NCBI RefSeq assembly: GCF_013410405.1
Contig: NZ_JACCFK010000001.1
Location: 806,001-870,000, forward strand
Length of the DNA: 64,000 nt
Source of the DNA: Amycolatopsis endophytica
GTDB lineage: Bacteria > Actinomycetota > Actinomycetes > Mycobacteriales > Pseudonocardiaceae
Direction: 5' to 3'
In this document: positions 16,347 to 24,094 of the stretch, one piece after another
Position numbering within the stretch: position 1 is the first letter of the stretch
Layout: every line of letters begins with the position of its first letter
Notes under the pieces: model-generated
Told to the model about the DNA's origin: nothing
Databases searched by the model: none
What the model saw: only the letters and a program-made list of their open reading frames with translations
Program-made: the position numbers and the translations under genes

Positions 16347-17204
16347 TCAGCCCACCGCGATCTGGGCGCCGGACGCCTTCTCGATGAGCGCCTCGAACTG
16401 CTCGGGATCGGTGTTCTCGGCGCCGATCGGGATCGTCTTGTTGGTGCCGTGGTAGTCGCTCGACCCCGTCTTCACCAGGCCCAGGCCGTCGGCCAGTTCG
16501 CGCAGCTCGGCGCGGGTCGCCTCGTCGTGGTTCGGGTGGTCGACCTCGAGCCCGGTCAGCCCGATGTCCGCCAGCTCGACGATGGCCTCCGGTGACACGA
16601 TCCGCCCGCGGCTGCGGGCGAACGGGTGCGCGAACACCGTCACCCCGCCCGCCTCGGCGATCATCTCGATCGCGGTCTCCACGGGCGTGTCCTGCCGCGG
16701 CAGGTAGTAGCCGCGGCCGCTGCCCAGGTACTCGGCGAACGCCTCGTCCACGCTGGTCACCAGCCCGGCCCGCACGAGTGCCTGCGCGAGGTGCGGGCGG
16801 CCCGCGGGCGAATCCGGCCCGAGGGAGCCGAGCAGCTCGTCGGCGTCGATCGGCAGGCCGTCGGCGGCCATCCGCACCGCCATCGCGCGCAGCCGGGTGC
16901 GGCGCTCCTGCCGCAGCCGCGTCTGCTCCGCGACGATGGCCGGTGACGCCGGGTCGAACAGGTACGCGAGCAGGTGGATGCTGATGCCGAAACTGCTCAC
17001 GCAGGACAGCTCGGCGCCGGGCACGAGGGTGAGGCCCGGTGGCAGCGCCGCGGTCGCCTCGGCCCAGCCTGCCGTGGTGTCGTGGTCGGTCAGCGCGACC
17101 ACGTCGAGCCCGGCCGAGGCCGCGACGGCGACCAGCTCGGCCGGGGTGTCCGTGCCATCCGACACGGTGGAATGGGTGTGCAGGTCGATGCGCATCGGGT
17201 TCAT
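16347..17204 (-). CDS. PHP domain phosphoesterase
   Basis: This 285-residue PHP-domain metal-dependent phosphoesterase shows the four conserved metal motifs: DLHTHSTVSDG at the N-terminus, LTDHDTTAGW near residue 40, GAELSC with its metal-binding Glu near residue 65, and HPFARSR plus EVDHPNHD further on. Relatives (such as RNase AM/TrpH types) hydrolyse 3',5'-bisphosphonucleotides or short RNA 5' ends; this is likely but not proven here. Two in-frame ATGs (17204 and 17195) are possible; I list the longer. It sits between a PH-domain protein gene and marC on the same strand. Confidence 0.88.
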   Translation of the reverse strand: MNPMRIDLHTHSTVSDGTDTPAELVAVAASAGLDVVALTDHDTTAGWAEATAALPPGLTLVPGAELSCVSSFGISIHLLAYLFDPASPAIVAEQTRLRQERRTRLRAMAVRMAADGLPIDADELLGSLGPDSPAGRPHLAQALVRAGLVTSVDEAFAEYLGSGRGYYLPRQDTPVETAIEMIAEAGGVTVFAHPFARSRGRIVSPEAIVELADIGLTGLEVDHPNHDEATRAELRELADGLGLVKTGSSDYHGTNKTIPIGAENTDPEQFEALIEKASGAQIAVG

Positions 17205-17250
17205 TGTCGCCTACCCGGCCCGCACGCGGCGGACCAGGCACGACGACGTG

Positions 17251-17811
17251 TCAACCGACGATCTTCTTGCCGCGCGCGAGCCGCTGCGCCTTGATCATGG
17301 AGAAGCGCTCGCTCTGCTTGTGCTTGTCGCCGAAGACGAGCTCGGAGATCGTGTCGTAGAAGTCTTCCGGGGCAGGCAGGAACTCGATGCGGTTGAGCGC
17401 CTGGATCTGACCGGCCGACTCGACCACGACGGTGCCGTAGCCGAACATCCGGCCCCACGCCGAGCGCTCGTAGGTCAGGTCGGTGACCTTGGAGATCGGC
17501 ATCATCGCGACCTTGGTGGTGATGACGCCGCTGGTGAGCACGAACCGTTTGTCGGTCACCACCAGCCGTTCGACCCACCATTCGATGACCTTGAACGCGT
17601 AGACGACGACCACGAGCAGCGCCGCGTACCAGAGGATGTTCTGCACGATCCACAGGGACGGCGGCAGCAGGTAGGACACCATCACGGCGATGGCGAGCAG
17701 CGCCGCCGACTCGAAGGTGTCCCAGGCGAGGTACGCCCAGTGCCTGCGGACCCGGACCACGCGCCGCTCGGTGTCGAGCAGGTACTCGTCGGGGTCCCGT
17801 GGGGCGAACAT
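17251..17811 (-). CDS. bacterial PH domain membrane protein
   Basis: This 186-residue protein has two close membrane helices (about residues 33-75, ALLAIAVMVSYLLPPSLWIVQ and the following LLVVVVYAF). A bacterial PH (bPH2, formerly DUF304) domain on the cytosolic side follows. The domain is marked by VTDKRFVLTSGVITTKVAMMPISKV and DLTYERSAWGRMFGYGTVVVESA. The tail is basic and charged (KHKQSERFSMIKAQRLARGKK). I chose ATG 17811; TTG 17814 is one codon earlier. The family is common in actinobacterial envelopes, but its ligand is not known. It is the second gene in the order small peptide, PH, PHP, MarC. Confidence 0.83.
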   Translation of the reverse strand: MFAPRDPDEYLLDTERRVVRVRRHWAYLAWDTFESAALLAIAVMVSYLLPPSLWIVQNILWYAALLVVVVYAFKVIEWWVERLVVTDKRFVLTSGVITTKVAMMPISKVTDLTYERSAWGRMFGYGTVVVESAGQIQALNRIEFLPAPEDFYDTISELVFGDKHKQSERFSMIKAQRLARGKKIVG

Positions 17812-17832
17812 CAAGTCAGCCTATCCGGCCGC

Positions 17833-17997
17833 CTACGAAGTGAACACGTTGCTGACGAAGGTGATGACGGCTTCGGCCGACTCACGGAGGAAGTCGACGA
17901 TGTTGCCGACCAGGTTGGCCGCGTTGCCCGGCTGGGCGATCACGAAGAACAGCACCAACGCGATACCCACGAGCCCGGCAATCTTCTTCGCGTTCAC
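17833..17997 (-). CDS. 54-aa single-pass membrane peptide
   Basis: This small protein reads VNAKKIAGLVGIALVLFFVI and then a polar stretch with AQPGNAANLVGNIVDFL, ending SNVFTS. It has a basic start, one membrane helix (about residues 6-22) and an amphipathic helix. GTG 17997 lies 9 nt after a GGGA element; a TTG four codons upstream is the alternative. Third positions are mostly G/C, as in its neighbours. It is the first reading frame of the minus-strand group and ends 21 nt before the PH-domain gene, so it may act with that membrane protein. I do not recognise a family. Confidence 0.6.
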   Translation of the reverse strand: MNAKKIAGLVGIALVLFFVIAQPGNAANLVGNIVDFLRESAEAVITFVSNVFTS

Positions 17998-18169
17998 AAC
18001 GATCAATCCCGTCTCTTACTCCGACATCGGACTGGCAAGCTCACCAGTAACGTTGTACCGCACTCCGCAGGGTTACGGGAGGTAAGTCCCGCGCTTGGGT
18101 CAGTGTCCGGCTGTGATCTACTCGGTTGGTTACTCTCCGCTCTCGGCGGTCCCGGGTTAGGCTGCCCTC

Positions 18170-18571
18170 ATGAGCGCGAACGGTGCGGCTTCCGTGCGCT
18201 GCGTAGGCGGCATCTTGCACGATCAAGAAGGTCGGCTGCTGCTCGTCCGGCGCGCGAACGATCCCGGACGCGGACTGTGGTCGATCCCCGGCGGACGCGT
18301 GGAACCAGGCGAAACGGACAGCGCGGCGCTCGTGCGGGAGATGCGCGAGGAGACCGGGCTGCTCGTGCGGCCGGAAGCGCTGGTGGGCCATGTGGTCCGC
18401 GGCCGTTACGCCATTTACGACTACACCTGCACGATCGAGGGCGGCTCCCTGCGGGCCGGCGACGACGCCGCGGAAGCCCGCTGGATCGACTCGGCGGCCT
18501 TCGCGACCCTCGCCCTGACCGACGGCCTCGCCGACACCCTCCGCGACTGGAACCTGCTGCCCCGCCACTGA
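18170..18571 (+). CDS. Nudix hydrolase
   Basis: This 133-residue Nudix hydrolase has a perfect Nudix box at about residues 40-62 ([10 protein letters not shown], then REMREETGL), matching Gx5Ex7REUxEExGU. The two Glu residues of REMREE bind Mg2+. It would cleave a nucleoside diphosphate linked to another moiety, perhaps oxidised nucleotides, NDP-sugars or a cofactor. Length is normal for a single-domain member. The ATG at 18170 gives [16 protein letters not shown], and the gene is monocistronic, facing the acyl-CoA ligase gene across a hairpin. Confidence 0.88.
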   Translation: MSANGAASVRCVGGILHDQEGRLLLVRRANDPGRGLWSIPGGRVEPGETDSAALVREMREETGLLVRPEALVGHVVRGRYAIYDYTCTIEGGSLRAGDDAAEARWIDSAAFATLALTDGLADTLRDWNLLPRH

Positions 18572-18575
18572 GAGC

Positions 18576-18602
18576 GCTTCCCCCATGTGGCATCGGGGAA
18601 GC
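18576..18602. terminator. hairpin between converging genes
   Basis: GCTTCCCC (18576-18583) pairs with GGGGAAGC (18595-18602) across 11 nt. It lies between the stop of the Nudix gene (18571) and the stop of the acyl-CoA ligase gene (18605), so it can serve both strands. No long U-tract is present. Confidence 0.55.
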
Positions 18603-18604
18603 CA

Positions 18605-20191
18605 TCAGCCCTGGATGCGCGTCTGCGTCTCACCCCAGTCGCGGTCGCGGAGCTGGAACTTCTGGATCTTGCCGGTCGACGTCTTGGGCAGCGCGTCGAC
18701 GAACTCGATGTGGTCGGGGACCTTGTAGCGGGCGATCTGCGAGCGCACGTGCTCGCGCAGCTCCTCCGCCGTCACGGACGCGCCCGGTCGCAGCACGACG
18801 TAGCCCTTCGGCCGCTCGCCCCACTTCTCGTCGGGCACGCCGACCACCGCGACCTCCGCGACCGCCTCGTGCGAGTCCAGCGCCGCCTCGACCTCGATCG
18901 TCGAGATGTTCTCGCCCCCGGAGACGATGATGTCCTTCGCCCGGTCGCGCAGCTGGATGTAGCCGTCCGGATGCCACACACCCAGATCGCCCGAGTGGAA
19001 CCAGCCGCCGCGGAACGCGTGCGCGGTCGCCTCCGGGTCACCGAAGTAGCCGGACATCACGTTGTTCCCGCGCATCACGACCTCGCCCATCGTGACACCG
19101 TCGCGCGGCACGTCACGCATCTGCTCGTCGACCACCCGGATGCCGTCGGTGACGACCATGCCGACGCCCTGCCGCGCCATCAGCGTGCTCCGCTCGGCGA
19201 TGTCGAGCTTCGTCCAGCCCTCCTGCGGCTCGCACACCGTGTACGGGCCGTACGTCTCGGTCAGCCCGTACACGTGCACCAGCCGCGCGCCCAGGTCGGT
19301 CATGCGGCGGATCACCGTCGGCGAAGGCGGCGCGCCCGCCGTCGTGACCACCACTTCGCGGCCCAGCGGATGCGCCCCGGAGTACCCGGCGATCGTGTTC
19401 AGCACCGTCGGTGCGCCGTTGAGGTGCGTGATGCCCTCGCTGTCCAGCAGGCGCCAGATCTCCGCCGCGTCGACCGCACGCAGGCACACGTGCGTTCCGC
19501 CGATCGCGGTGACCGCCCACGGGGTGCACCAGCCGTTGCAGTGGAACATCGGGAGTGTCCACAAATACCGGGACTCCGGCGAATGGTCCGAATGGATGAT
19601 CTCGGCGAGTGAGTTCAGGTAGGCGCCACGATGGTGGTACTGCACGCCCTTCGGACGGCCCGTCGTCCCGGACGTGTAGTTGATCGAGATCGTGGAACGC
19701 TCGTCCTCGACCGTCCACGGCAGCGGCTCGTCGCTCCCCCGCGCCAGCAGCTCGTCGTAGGAAATCCCGCCGACGGCCGGGTCGGGCGACGCGCCGTCCA
19801 CCACCGTCACCACGGACACCCCGTGGTCCGCGGGCACCGAGGAGTGCAACGCGGCGTCGACGACCAGCACCTTCGCCCCGGAGTGGTCGAGGATGTAGCG
19901 GATCTCGGCCGGCGCGAGACGCGTGTTGATCGCCACCAGCACCGCACCGGCCAGCGGCACCGCGAAGTGCGCGACCAGCATCTCCGGGATGTTCGGCAGT
20001 AGGTAGGCGACCCGGTCACCCGGCTCGACGCCGCTCGCGCGCAGCGCACGCGCCACGCGGGTCGCCTCGGCCGCGAACTCGCGGTAGCTCACGCGGCGCT
20101 CGCCGTGCACGATCGCGTCCTTGTCGGGGAAGACCTCGGCGGCGCGTTCCAGGAAGGCCAGCGGGGTGAGCGGGGTGAACCACGTGTCCAT
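18605..20191 (-). CDS. acyl-CoA synthetase (AMP-forming ligase)
   Basis: This 528-residue enzyme belongs to the adenylate-forming ligases. The phosphate loop is YTSGTTGRPKGV, the adenine-binding motif is VYGLTETYGP, and the C-terminal part has WFHSGDLGVWHPDGYI, then RAKDIIVSGGENIS and the catalytic Lys in LPKTSTGKIQ. It activates a carboxylic acid as its acyl-AMP and then thioesterifies it to CoA. The substrate is probably a short- or medium-chain acid, but I cannot tell. ATG 20191 lies 9 nt after GTGAGG, better than two upstream starts. It belongs to the minus-strand group with DUF2332 and MaoC genes; a 40-nt gap separates it from DUF2332. Confidence 0.9.
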   Translation of the reverse strand: MDTWFTPLTPLAFLERAAEVFPDKDAIVHGERRVSYREFAAEATRVARALRASGVEPGDRVAYLLPNIPEMLVAHFAVPLAGAVLVAINTRLAPAEIRYILDHSGAKVLVVDAALHSSVPADHGVSVVTVVDGASPDPAVGGISYDELLARGSDEPLPWTVEDERSTISINYTSGTTGRPKGVQYHHRGAYLNSLAEIIHSDHSPESRYLWTLPMFHCNGWCTPWAVTAIGGTHVCLRAVDAAEIWRLLDSEGITHLNGAPTVLNTIAGYSGAHPLGREVVVTTAGAPPSPTVIRRMTDLGARLVHVYGLTETYGPYTVCEPQEGWTKLDIAERSTLMARQGVGMVVTDGIRVVDEQMRDVPRDGVTMGEVVMRGNNVMSGYFGDPEATAHAFRGGWFHSGDLGVWHPDGYIQLRDRAKDIIVSGGENISTIEVEAALDSHEAVAEVAVVGVPDEKWGERPKGYVVLRPGASVTAEELREHVRSQIARYKVPDHIEFVDALPKTSTGKIQKFQLRDRDWGETQTRIQG

Positions 20192-20231
20192 GGCCCACAT
20201 CCTCACCGCACCGGGCCCTGCCGCACAACAG

Positions 20232-21335
20232 CTACGAGGCCAGCCAGGTCATCCGCGCGCCGTAACGCGTCGTCCGGGCCAGTGCGGTCGCCTCCCAGCC
20301 GTCGGCGGTCCGGCGCGCGAGACCGAGCGTCGTCAGCCCGTCACCGGAGAAGGCCAGGTCGTCCCGTCCCGGCAGCACCTCCCCGAGGCCGTGCTCGTAC
20401 GTCTCGTCCATGACCCACCACAGTGGACGGGAAGCGCCGAGGACGGCCAGGCGGGACAGGAACTCCGCCCGGCCCTCGTCACCCACGTGGCCCAGCGTCC
20501 GGCTGGTGAGCACCACCAGCGGCGCGTCCGCGGGCAGCCGGGACAGCGCCTCGTCCAGGCCGCCGACCGCGTCCCCTTCGACGACCTCCGGCGGCGACTT
20601 CCGCTGCGCCAGCGCGGCCGCCCGCAGCAGCCGCACCCGGTCCGGCTGGTCGGCCCACACGCAGGCCTCCAGCCACGCCAGTTCATCCTCATCGGACAGA
20701 TCCAGCGGCCGCGTGTCGAGACCGGCGCGCGCCACCACGGTCAGCTTCTTGGGCAGTTTCGGCAGCACCGCACCGGGAGCGAGATCCAGCGCGCAGTGCA
20801 ACCCGACCGCCGCCTTCGCCGGGCCGGCGACCAGCTGCTCACCGCCGTCGCACTGGTAGCGGAAGGCGTACTTGTCCATCCCCAGCAGCAATCCGCCCGC
20901 GGCACCCACCTCGAGCAGCGCGATCTTGCCGCCCGCCTGCTTGGCCGCCATCGCGACCGCCGGGTACGCGCACGCGGCCCGCCGCACCTCGTTGTTCGCC
21001 AGCGACCGCGACGCGAGCATCCCGGCCGCGGCGTCGGCGTTGGCGAGCAGGAACTCGCGGAACACCGGCCACGTCTGGCCGTCGACGCCGTCGAATCCGC
21101 CCAGCGACGGGTAGTAGCGGGACAGCGGGTGGATCGGATCGGCCTGGATGAGCCGGTGCGCGACCGCGAACAACAGCGCCGGGCTCGCGCTGTCCGGGGC
21201 GGCGGCCAGCAGTCCGGCGACCTCGTCGTCCCCGGCGGCCTCCGACGCGAGGTGCTCGTAGAGCGGGGACTCACCCGACGCGCCCCCGGCGAACTCGTTC
21301 AGCTGCCGTTTGGCCTCGGCCAACCCGATCGTCAC
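20232..21335 (-). CDS. DUF2332 protein
   Basis: This 367-residue protein matches DUF2332, an actinobacterial family. Conserved-looking parts are SPLYEHLASEAAGDDEVAGLL near the N-terminus, HPLSRYYPSLGG, a Gly-rich strand-loop ALLEVGAAGGLLL reminiscent of a Rossmann or methyltransferase SAM loop, and GDAVGGLDEALSRLP. The order of motifs resembles class I methyltransferases, but the family has no demonstrated activity that I know of. The start is GTG 21335, 9 nt after the MaoC stop. It lies between a MaoC-like hydratase and an acyl-CoA ligase, which suggests a lipid-related substrate (inference). Confidence 0.82.
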   Translation of the reverse strand: MTIGLAEAKRQLNEFAGGASGESPLYEHLASEAAGDDEVAGLLAAAPDSASPALLFAVAHRLIQADPIHPLSRYYPSLGGFDGVDGQTWPVFREFLLANADAAAGMLASRSLANNEVRRAACAYPAVAMAAKQAGGKIALLEVGAAGGLLLGMDKYAFRYQCDGGEQLVAGPAKAAVGLHCALDLAPGAVLPKLPKKLTVVARAGLDTRPLDLSDEDELAWLEACVWADQPDRVRLLRAAALAQRKSPPEVVEGDAVGGLDEALSRLPADAPLVVLTSRTLGHVGDEGRAEFLSRLAVLGASRPLWWVMDETYEHGLGEVLPGRDDLAFSGDGLTTLGLARRTADGWEATALARTTRYGARMTWLAS

Positions 21336-21344
21336 CCGGTCTCC

Positions 21345-21848
21345 TCACTCGTGCGGCACGGGGCGACCCGGTTGTTCGCCCCCGCGCACCTCACCGTAGC
21401 TCTGCTTGGGCACCAGAACCTTGCGCCGGAAGATGCACACGATCGTGCCGTCCTGCTTGTAACCGCGGGTTTCCACGTACACCACACCGCGGTCGTCCTT
21501 GGACTTCGACGGGGTCTTCTCCAGCACCTCGGTCTCACCGTAGATGGTGTCACCGTGGAAAGTCGGCTTGACGTGCCGCAGTGACTCGATCTCCAGGTTC
21601 GCGATCGCCTTGCCCGACACGTCCGGCACGGACATGCCCAGCAGCAGCGAGTAGATGTAGTTGCCCACCACCACGTTCTTGCCGAAGTCCGTGGTCTCGC
21701 CCGCGTAGTGGGCGTCCAGGTGCAGCGGATGGTGGTTCATGGTGAGCAGGCAGAACAGGTGGTCGTCGTATTCGGTGACCGTCTTGCCGGGCCAGTGCTT
21801 GTACACCGCACCCACCTCGAACTCCTCGAAGTACCTCCCGAACTGCAC
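21345..21848 (-). CDS. MaoC-like dehydratase
   Basis: This 167-residue protein has the hot-dog fold of MaoC-like (R)-hydratases. The N-terminal VQFGRYFEEFEVGAVYKHWP, the active-site region HHPLHLDAHYAGETTDFG with catalytic Asp and His, and VVVGNYIYSLLLGM are characteristic. It would hydrate enoyl-CoA thioesters in fatty-acid or branched-chain metabolism. GTG 21848 lies 7 nt after GGAGG, clearly better than the ATG at 21878. It is the first certain gene of the MaoC-DUF2332-acyl-CoA ligase group on the minus strand. Confidence 0.87.
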   Translation of the reverse strand: MQFGRYFEEFEVGAVYKHWPGKTVTEYDDHLFCLLTMNHHPLHLDAHYAGETTDFGKNVVVGNYIYSLLLGMSVPDVSGKAIANLEIESLRHVKPTFHGDTIYGETEVLEKTPSKSKDDRGVVYVETRGYKQDGTIVCIFRRKVLVPKQSYGEVRGGEQPGRPVPHE

Positions 21849-22168
21849 TGGTCGACCTCCCTGCGGGTAACGCCACACCGACCTGGAGCGACGTCAACTG
21901 ATGTTGAGGAGTACCCTCGACCACTGGCGGCGGTGCGTCAACGCGACAGCCGCCACGTTGCCGGTCCGGCTGGAGGAGGTGAGGAACGCACGATGAGTAG
22001 TGGCGATAGTCCGCTCCCTAGTAAACCCAGCGTTTCCCTCCGCACGGCCGGATCCACTCCTCGCCGTTAGGCCTCATCTCGCCCTGGGAAGCGCTGGTCA
22101 GCGCCGGGCGGCCCACCACGTGCCCGTCCCGGCGGTCGTAGTACGCAGTGCGAAAGCCAGGAGATCCC
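21849..22168. other. 320-nt spacer between divergent maoC-like and corA genes
   Basis: No gene is certain here. The left part should hold the promoter of the MaoC group. A 25-codon plus-strand frame at 21993-22070 has a GGAGGAGGTGAGG site before its ATG but a weak coding bias and no recognisable product. A minus-strand frame (22018-22170) is listed separately. I saw no hairpin with a U-tract. Confidence 0.5.
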
Positions 22169-22170
22169 AT
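22018..22170 (-). CDS. possible 50-aa protein, uncertain
   Basis: This short frame encodes MGSPGFRTAYYDRRDG, followed by VVGRPALTSASQGEM and EEWIRPCGGKRWVY. From codon 9 onward most third positions are G or C, as in real genes here, and the product is rich in aromatic and charged residues rather than Arg/Pro shadow residues. Against it, the ATG overlaps the corA start on the opposite strand by two bases and no Shine-Dalgarno site is evident. It would be the first frame of the MaoC group. I do not recognise it. Confidence 0.3.
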   Translation of the reverse strand: MGSPGFRTAYYDRRDGHVVGRPALTSASQGEMRPNGEEWIRPCGGKRWVY

Positions 22171-23254
22171 GCCTGCGATTCCCTCCCTCGGTGGCCTGCG
22201 CGGCCGCGGCAACGGCCGGTCGGCCCGTGTCGAGCCGCCGGTCCCGGCGCCGGTGTCCGCCTACATCGTCGACTGCGCCGTGTACGTCGACGGCGAGCGC
22301 CTGCCCGGGCGCTGGACGCACGCCGAGGCGATCAAGGAGGTCCGGCGCAGGCGGGACGGGTTCGTCTGGATCGGCCTGCACGAGCCCGACGAGCAGCAGA
22401 TCCAGGGCATCGCGGACGTCTACGGCCTGCACGAGCTGGCGGTGGAGGACGCCGTCCAGGCGCACCAGCGGCCCAAGCTCGAACGCTACGACGACACGTT
22501 GTTCATGGTGCTCAAGACGGTCCGCTACGTCGAGCACGAGTCGCCGACCACGGCCAACGAGATCGTGGAGACCGGCGAGCTGATGGCGTTCCTCGGGCTG
22601 GACTTCATCATCACCGTCCGGCACGGCGCCCACTCCGGGCTCGCCCGCCTGCGGCGCGAACTCGACGAGGACGCGGAACGCCTGGCCGGCGGACCGGCCG
22701 CCGTGCTGCACGCCATCACCGACCTGATCGTCGACCAGTACCTCGACGTCACCTCGGCGATCGAGGAGGACATCGACGAGATGGAGGCGCGCGTGTTCGC
22801 ACCCCGCTCGGCGGTCAGCGCGGAGCAGATCTACCTGATGAAACGCGAGGTGCTGGAGCTGCGCCGCGCGGTGCTGCCGCTGGTCACGCCGGTGCGGCGG
22901 CTGGCCGAGGGCTTCACCCGGCTGGTGCCCGACGTCGTCCGCTCCTACTTCCGCGACGTCGACGACCACCTGACCACCGTGTCGGAGCGGGTGGGCAACT
23001 TCGACGAGCTGCTGACCACGCTGGTCAACGCGACGGTCGCGAAGATCACGCTGCAGCAGAACACCGACATGCGCAAGATCACCGCCTGGGCGGCGATGAT
23101 CACGGTGCCGACGATGATCGCCGGTATCGAGGGCATGAACTTCGACTACATGCCGGAACTGCGCTGGCAGTTCGGCTATCCGGCGGTCCTGATCCTCATC
23201 CTCGGGATCTGTCTCCTTCTCTACCGAATATTCCGGAAGAACAAGTGGCTCTGA
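22169..23254 (+). CDS. corA: CorA family divalent-metal transporter
   Basis: This 361-residue protein is a CorA-type Mg2+/Co2+ channel. It has a large cytosolic domain with the usual WIGLHEPDEQQIQGIADVYG and HELAVEDAVQAHQRPK segments, then a long helix, and two membrane helices at the end. The signature GMN motif is at about residue 322 (GMNFDYMPEL), and the protein ends in the basic YRIFRKNKWL. ATG 22169 follows AGGAG at 6 nt; GTG 22148 would add seven residues without a ribosome-binding site. A corA gene also borders sugC in M. tuberculosis (Rv1239c). A 37-aa membrane peptide follows 36 nt downstream. Confidence 0.92.
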   Translation: MPAIPSLGGLRGRGNGRSARVEPPVPAPVSAYIVDCAVYVDGERLPGRWTHAEAIKEVRRRRDGFVWIGLHEPDEQQIQGIADVYGLHELAVEDAVQAHQRPKLERYDDTLFMVLKTVRYVEHESPTTANEIVETGELMAFLGLDFIITVRHGAHSGLARLRRELDEDAERLAGGPAAVLHAITDLIVDQYLDVTSAIEEDIDEMEARVFAPRSAVSAEQIYLMKREVLELRRAVLPLVTPVRRLAEGFTRLVPDVVRSYFRDVDDHLTTVSERVGNFDELLTTLVNATVAKITLQQNTDMRKITAWAAMITVPTMIAGIEGMNFDYMPELRWQFGYPAVLILILGICLLLYRIFRKNKWL

Positions 23255-23290
23255 CCCATTCCTGAACTGTTCACCGGAAGGAGTTTCGCC

Positions 23291-23404
23291 ATGACCAGAC
23301 TGCTCACGAGCCTCAAGTTCTGGGCCCTCGCCATGGCAGTCGTGTGGATCGCGGTGGTGGCCGTCCTGATCGCGGGCCATCCGGAACTCGCGCAGTCGCA
23401 CTGA
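23291..23404 (+). CDS. 37-aa single-pass membrane peptide
   Basis: This small frame encodes MTRLLTSLKFWALAMAVVWI, then AVVAVLIAGHPELAQSH. It has a basic N-terminus, one Val/Ala-rich membrane helix (about residues 9-28) and a short polar tail. AAGGAG lies 9 nt upstream of the ATG, the best ribosome-binding site in this group. It sits 36 nt after corA and 21 nt before a metallophosphoesterase gene on the same strand. Small hydrophobic peptides sometimes modulate neighbouring transporters, so a CorA partner is a reasonable guess, but no family is recognised. Confidence 0.65.
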   Translation: MTRLLTSLKFWALAMAVVWIAVVAVLIAGHPELAQSH

Positions 23405-23425
23405 CGAGTCCCTATCGTTGGACCC

Positions 23426-24094
23426 ATGCGTGCGCTGGTGGTCGCCGACGAGGTCGACGAAGCGCTGTGGGCCGGTCTCGGTCCCGGTTGCGACGTCGGC
23501 CTCGTGCTGGCCGCCGGCGACCTGCCCTTCGACTACCTGGAGTTCCTGACCGACGCGCTGGGTGGCGTGCCGTGCGTGTTCGTGCCCGGCAACCACGACC
23601 CCGACCTGTCCGGGTTCACCCGTCACGGCGGGCTGTCCCTGCGGGCCGGGTTCCCGCAGCACTGGCCCGGCCCGGCGGGCGGGATCGACGCCGACGGCCG
23701 GGTGGTCGACGTGTGCGGCCTGCGGATCGCCGGACTGGGCGGCTCCCTCCGCTACAGCGACGGCCCGAACCAGTGGACGCAGGCGCAGCAGGCCCGCCGG
23801 GCCCGGCGCCTGATGCGCCTCGCCGCACGTCGGCGGCGCCGGGACGGGCGCGGCGTCGACGTCCTGCTCACCCACGCGCCACCGCGCGGCGTCGGCGACC
23901 GCGAAGACCAGCCGCACCGCGGCTTCGACTGCCTGCACGCCACGGTCGAGCGGATGCGGCCGGACTGGTTGCTGCACGGCCACATCCACCCCTACGGCGA
24001 GCGCCCGCGCGAGCACCGGATGGGCGGCACACGCGTCCGGAACGTGGTGGGACGGCACGTCATCGAGTTCACCCCGCACGAGGTGCGCACATGA
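23426..24094 (+). CDS. metallophosphoesterase
   Basis: This 222-residue calcineurin-like phosphoesterase has most of the dimetal motifs: AGDLPFDYLEF, GNHDPDL near residue 56, LTHAPPRG and GHIHPYGE at the C-terminal side. The first D-x-H is not obvious at the N-terminus (VVADEVDEALW), where Asp remains but the His is missing. This is an atypical feature also seen in some small predicted phosphoesterases. A basic stretch (RRARRLMRLAARRRRRDGR) lies in the middle. It could hydrolyse phosphodiesters or phosphomonoesters. Its TGA overlaps the ATG of the ParB-like gene (ATGA), so the two are made together. Confidence 0.85.
   Translation: MRALVVADEVDEALWAGLGPGCDVGLVLAAGDLPFDYLEFLTDALGGVPCVFVPGNHDPDLSGFTRHGGLSLRAGFPQHWPGPAGGIDADGRVVDVCGLRIAGLGGSLRYSDGPNQWTQAQQARRARRLMRLAARRRRRDGRGVDVLLTHAPPRGVGDREDQPHRGFDCLHATVERMRPDWLLHGHIHPYGERPREHRMGGTRVRNVVGRHVIEFTPHEVRT

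Noticed and set aside
21993..22070. 25-codon plus-strand frame before corA
   Set aside because: It has a good ribosome-binding site but poor third-position GC and no conserved features; left as a note in the spacer entry.
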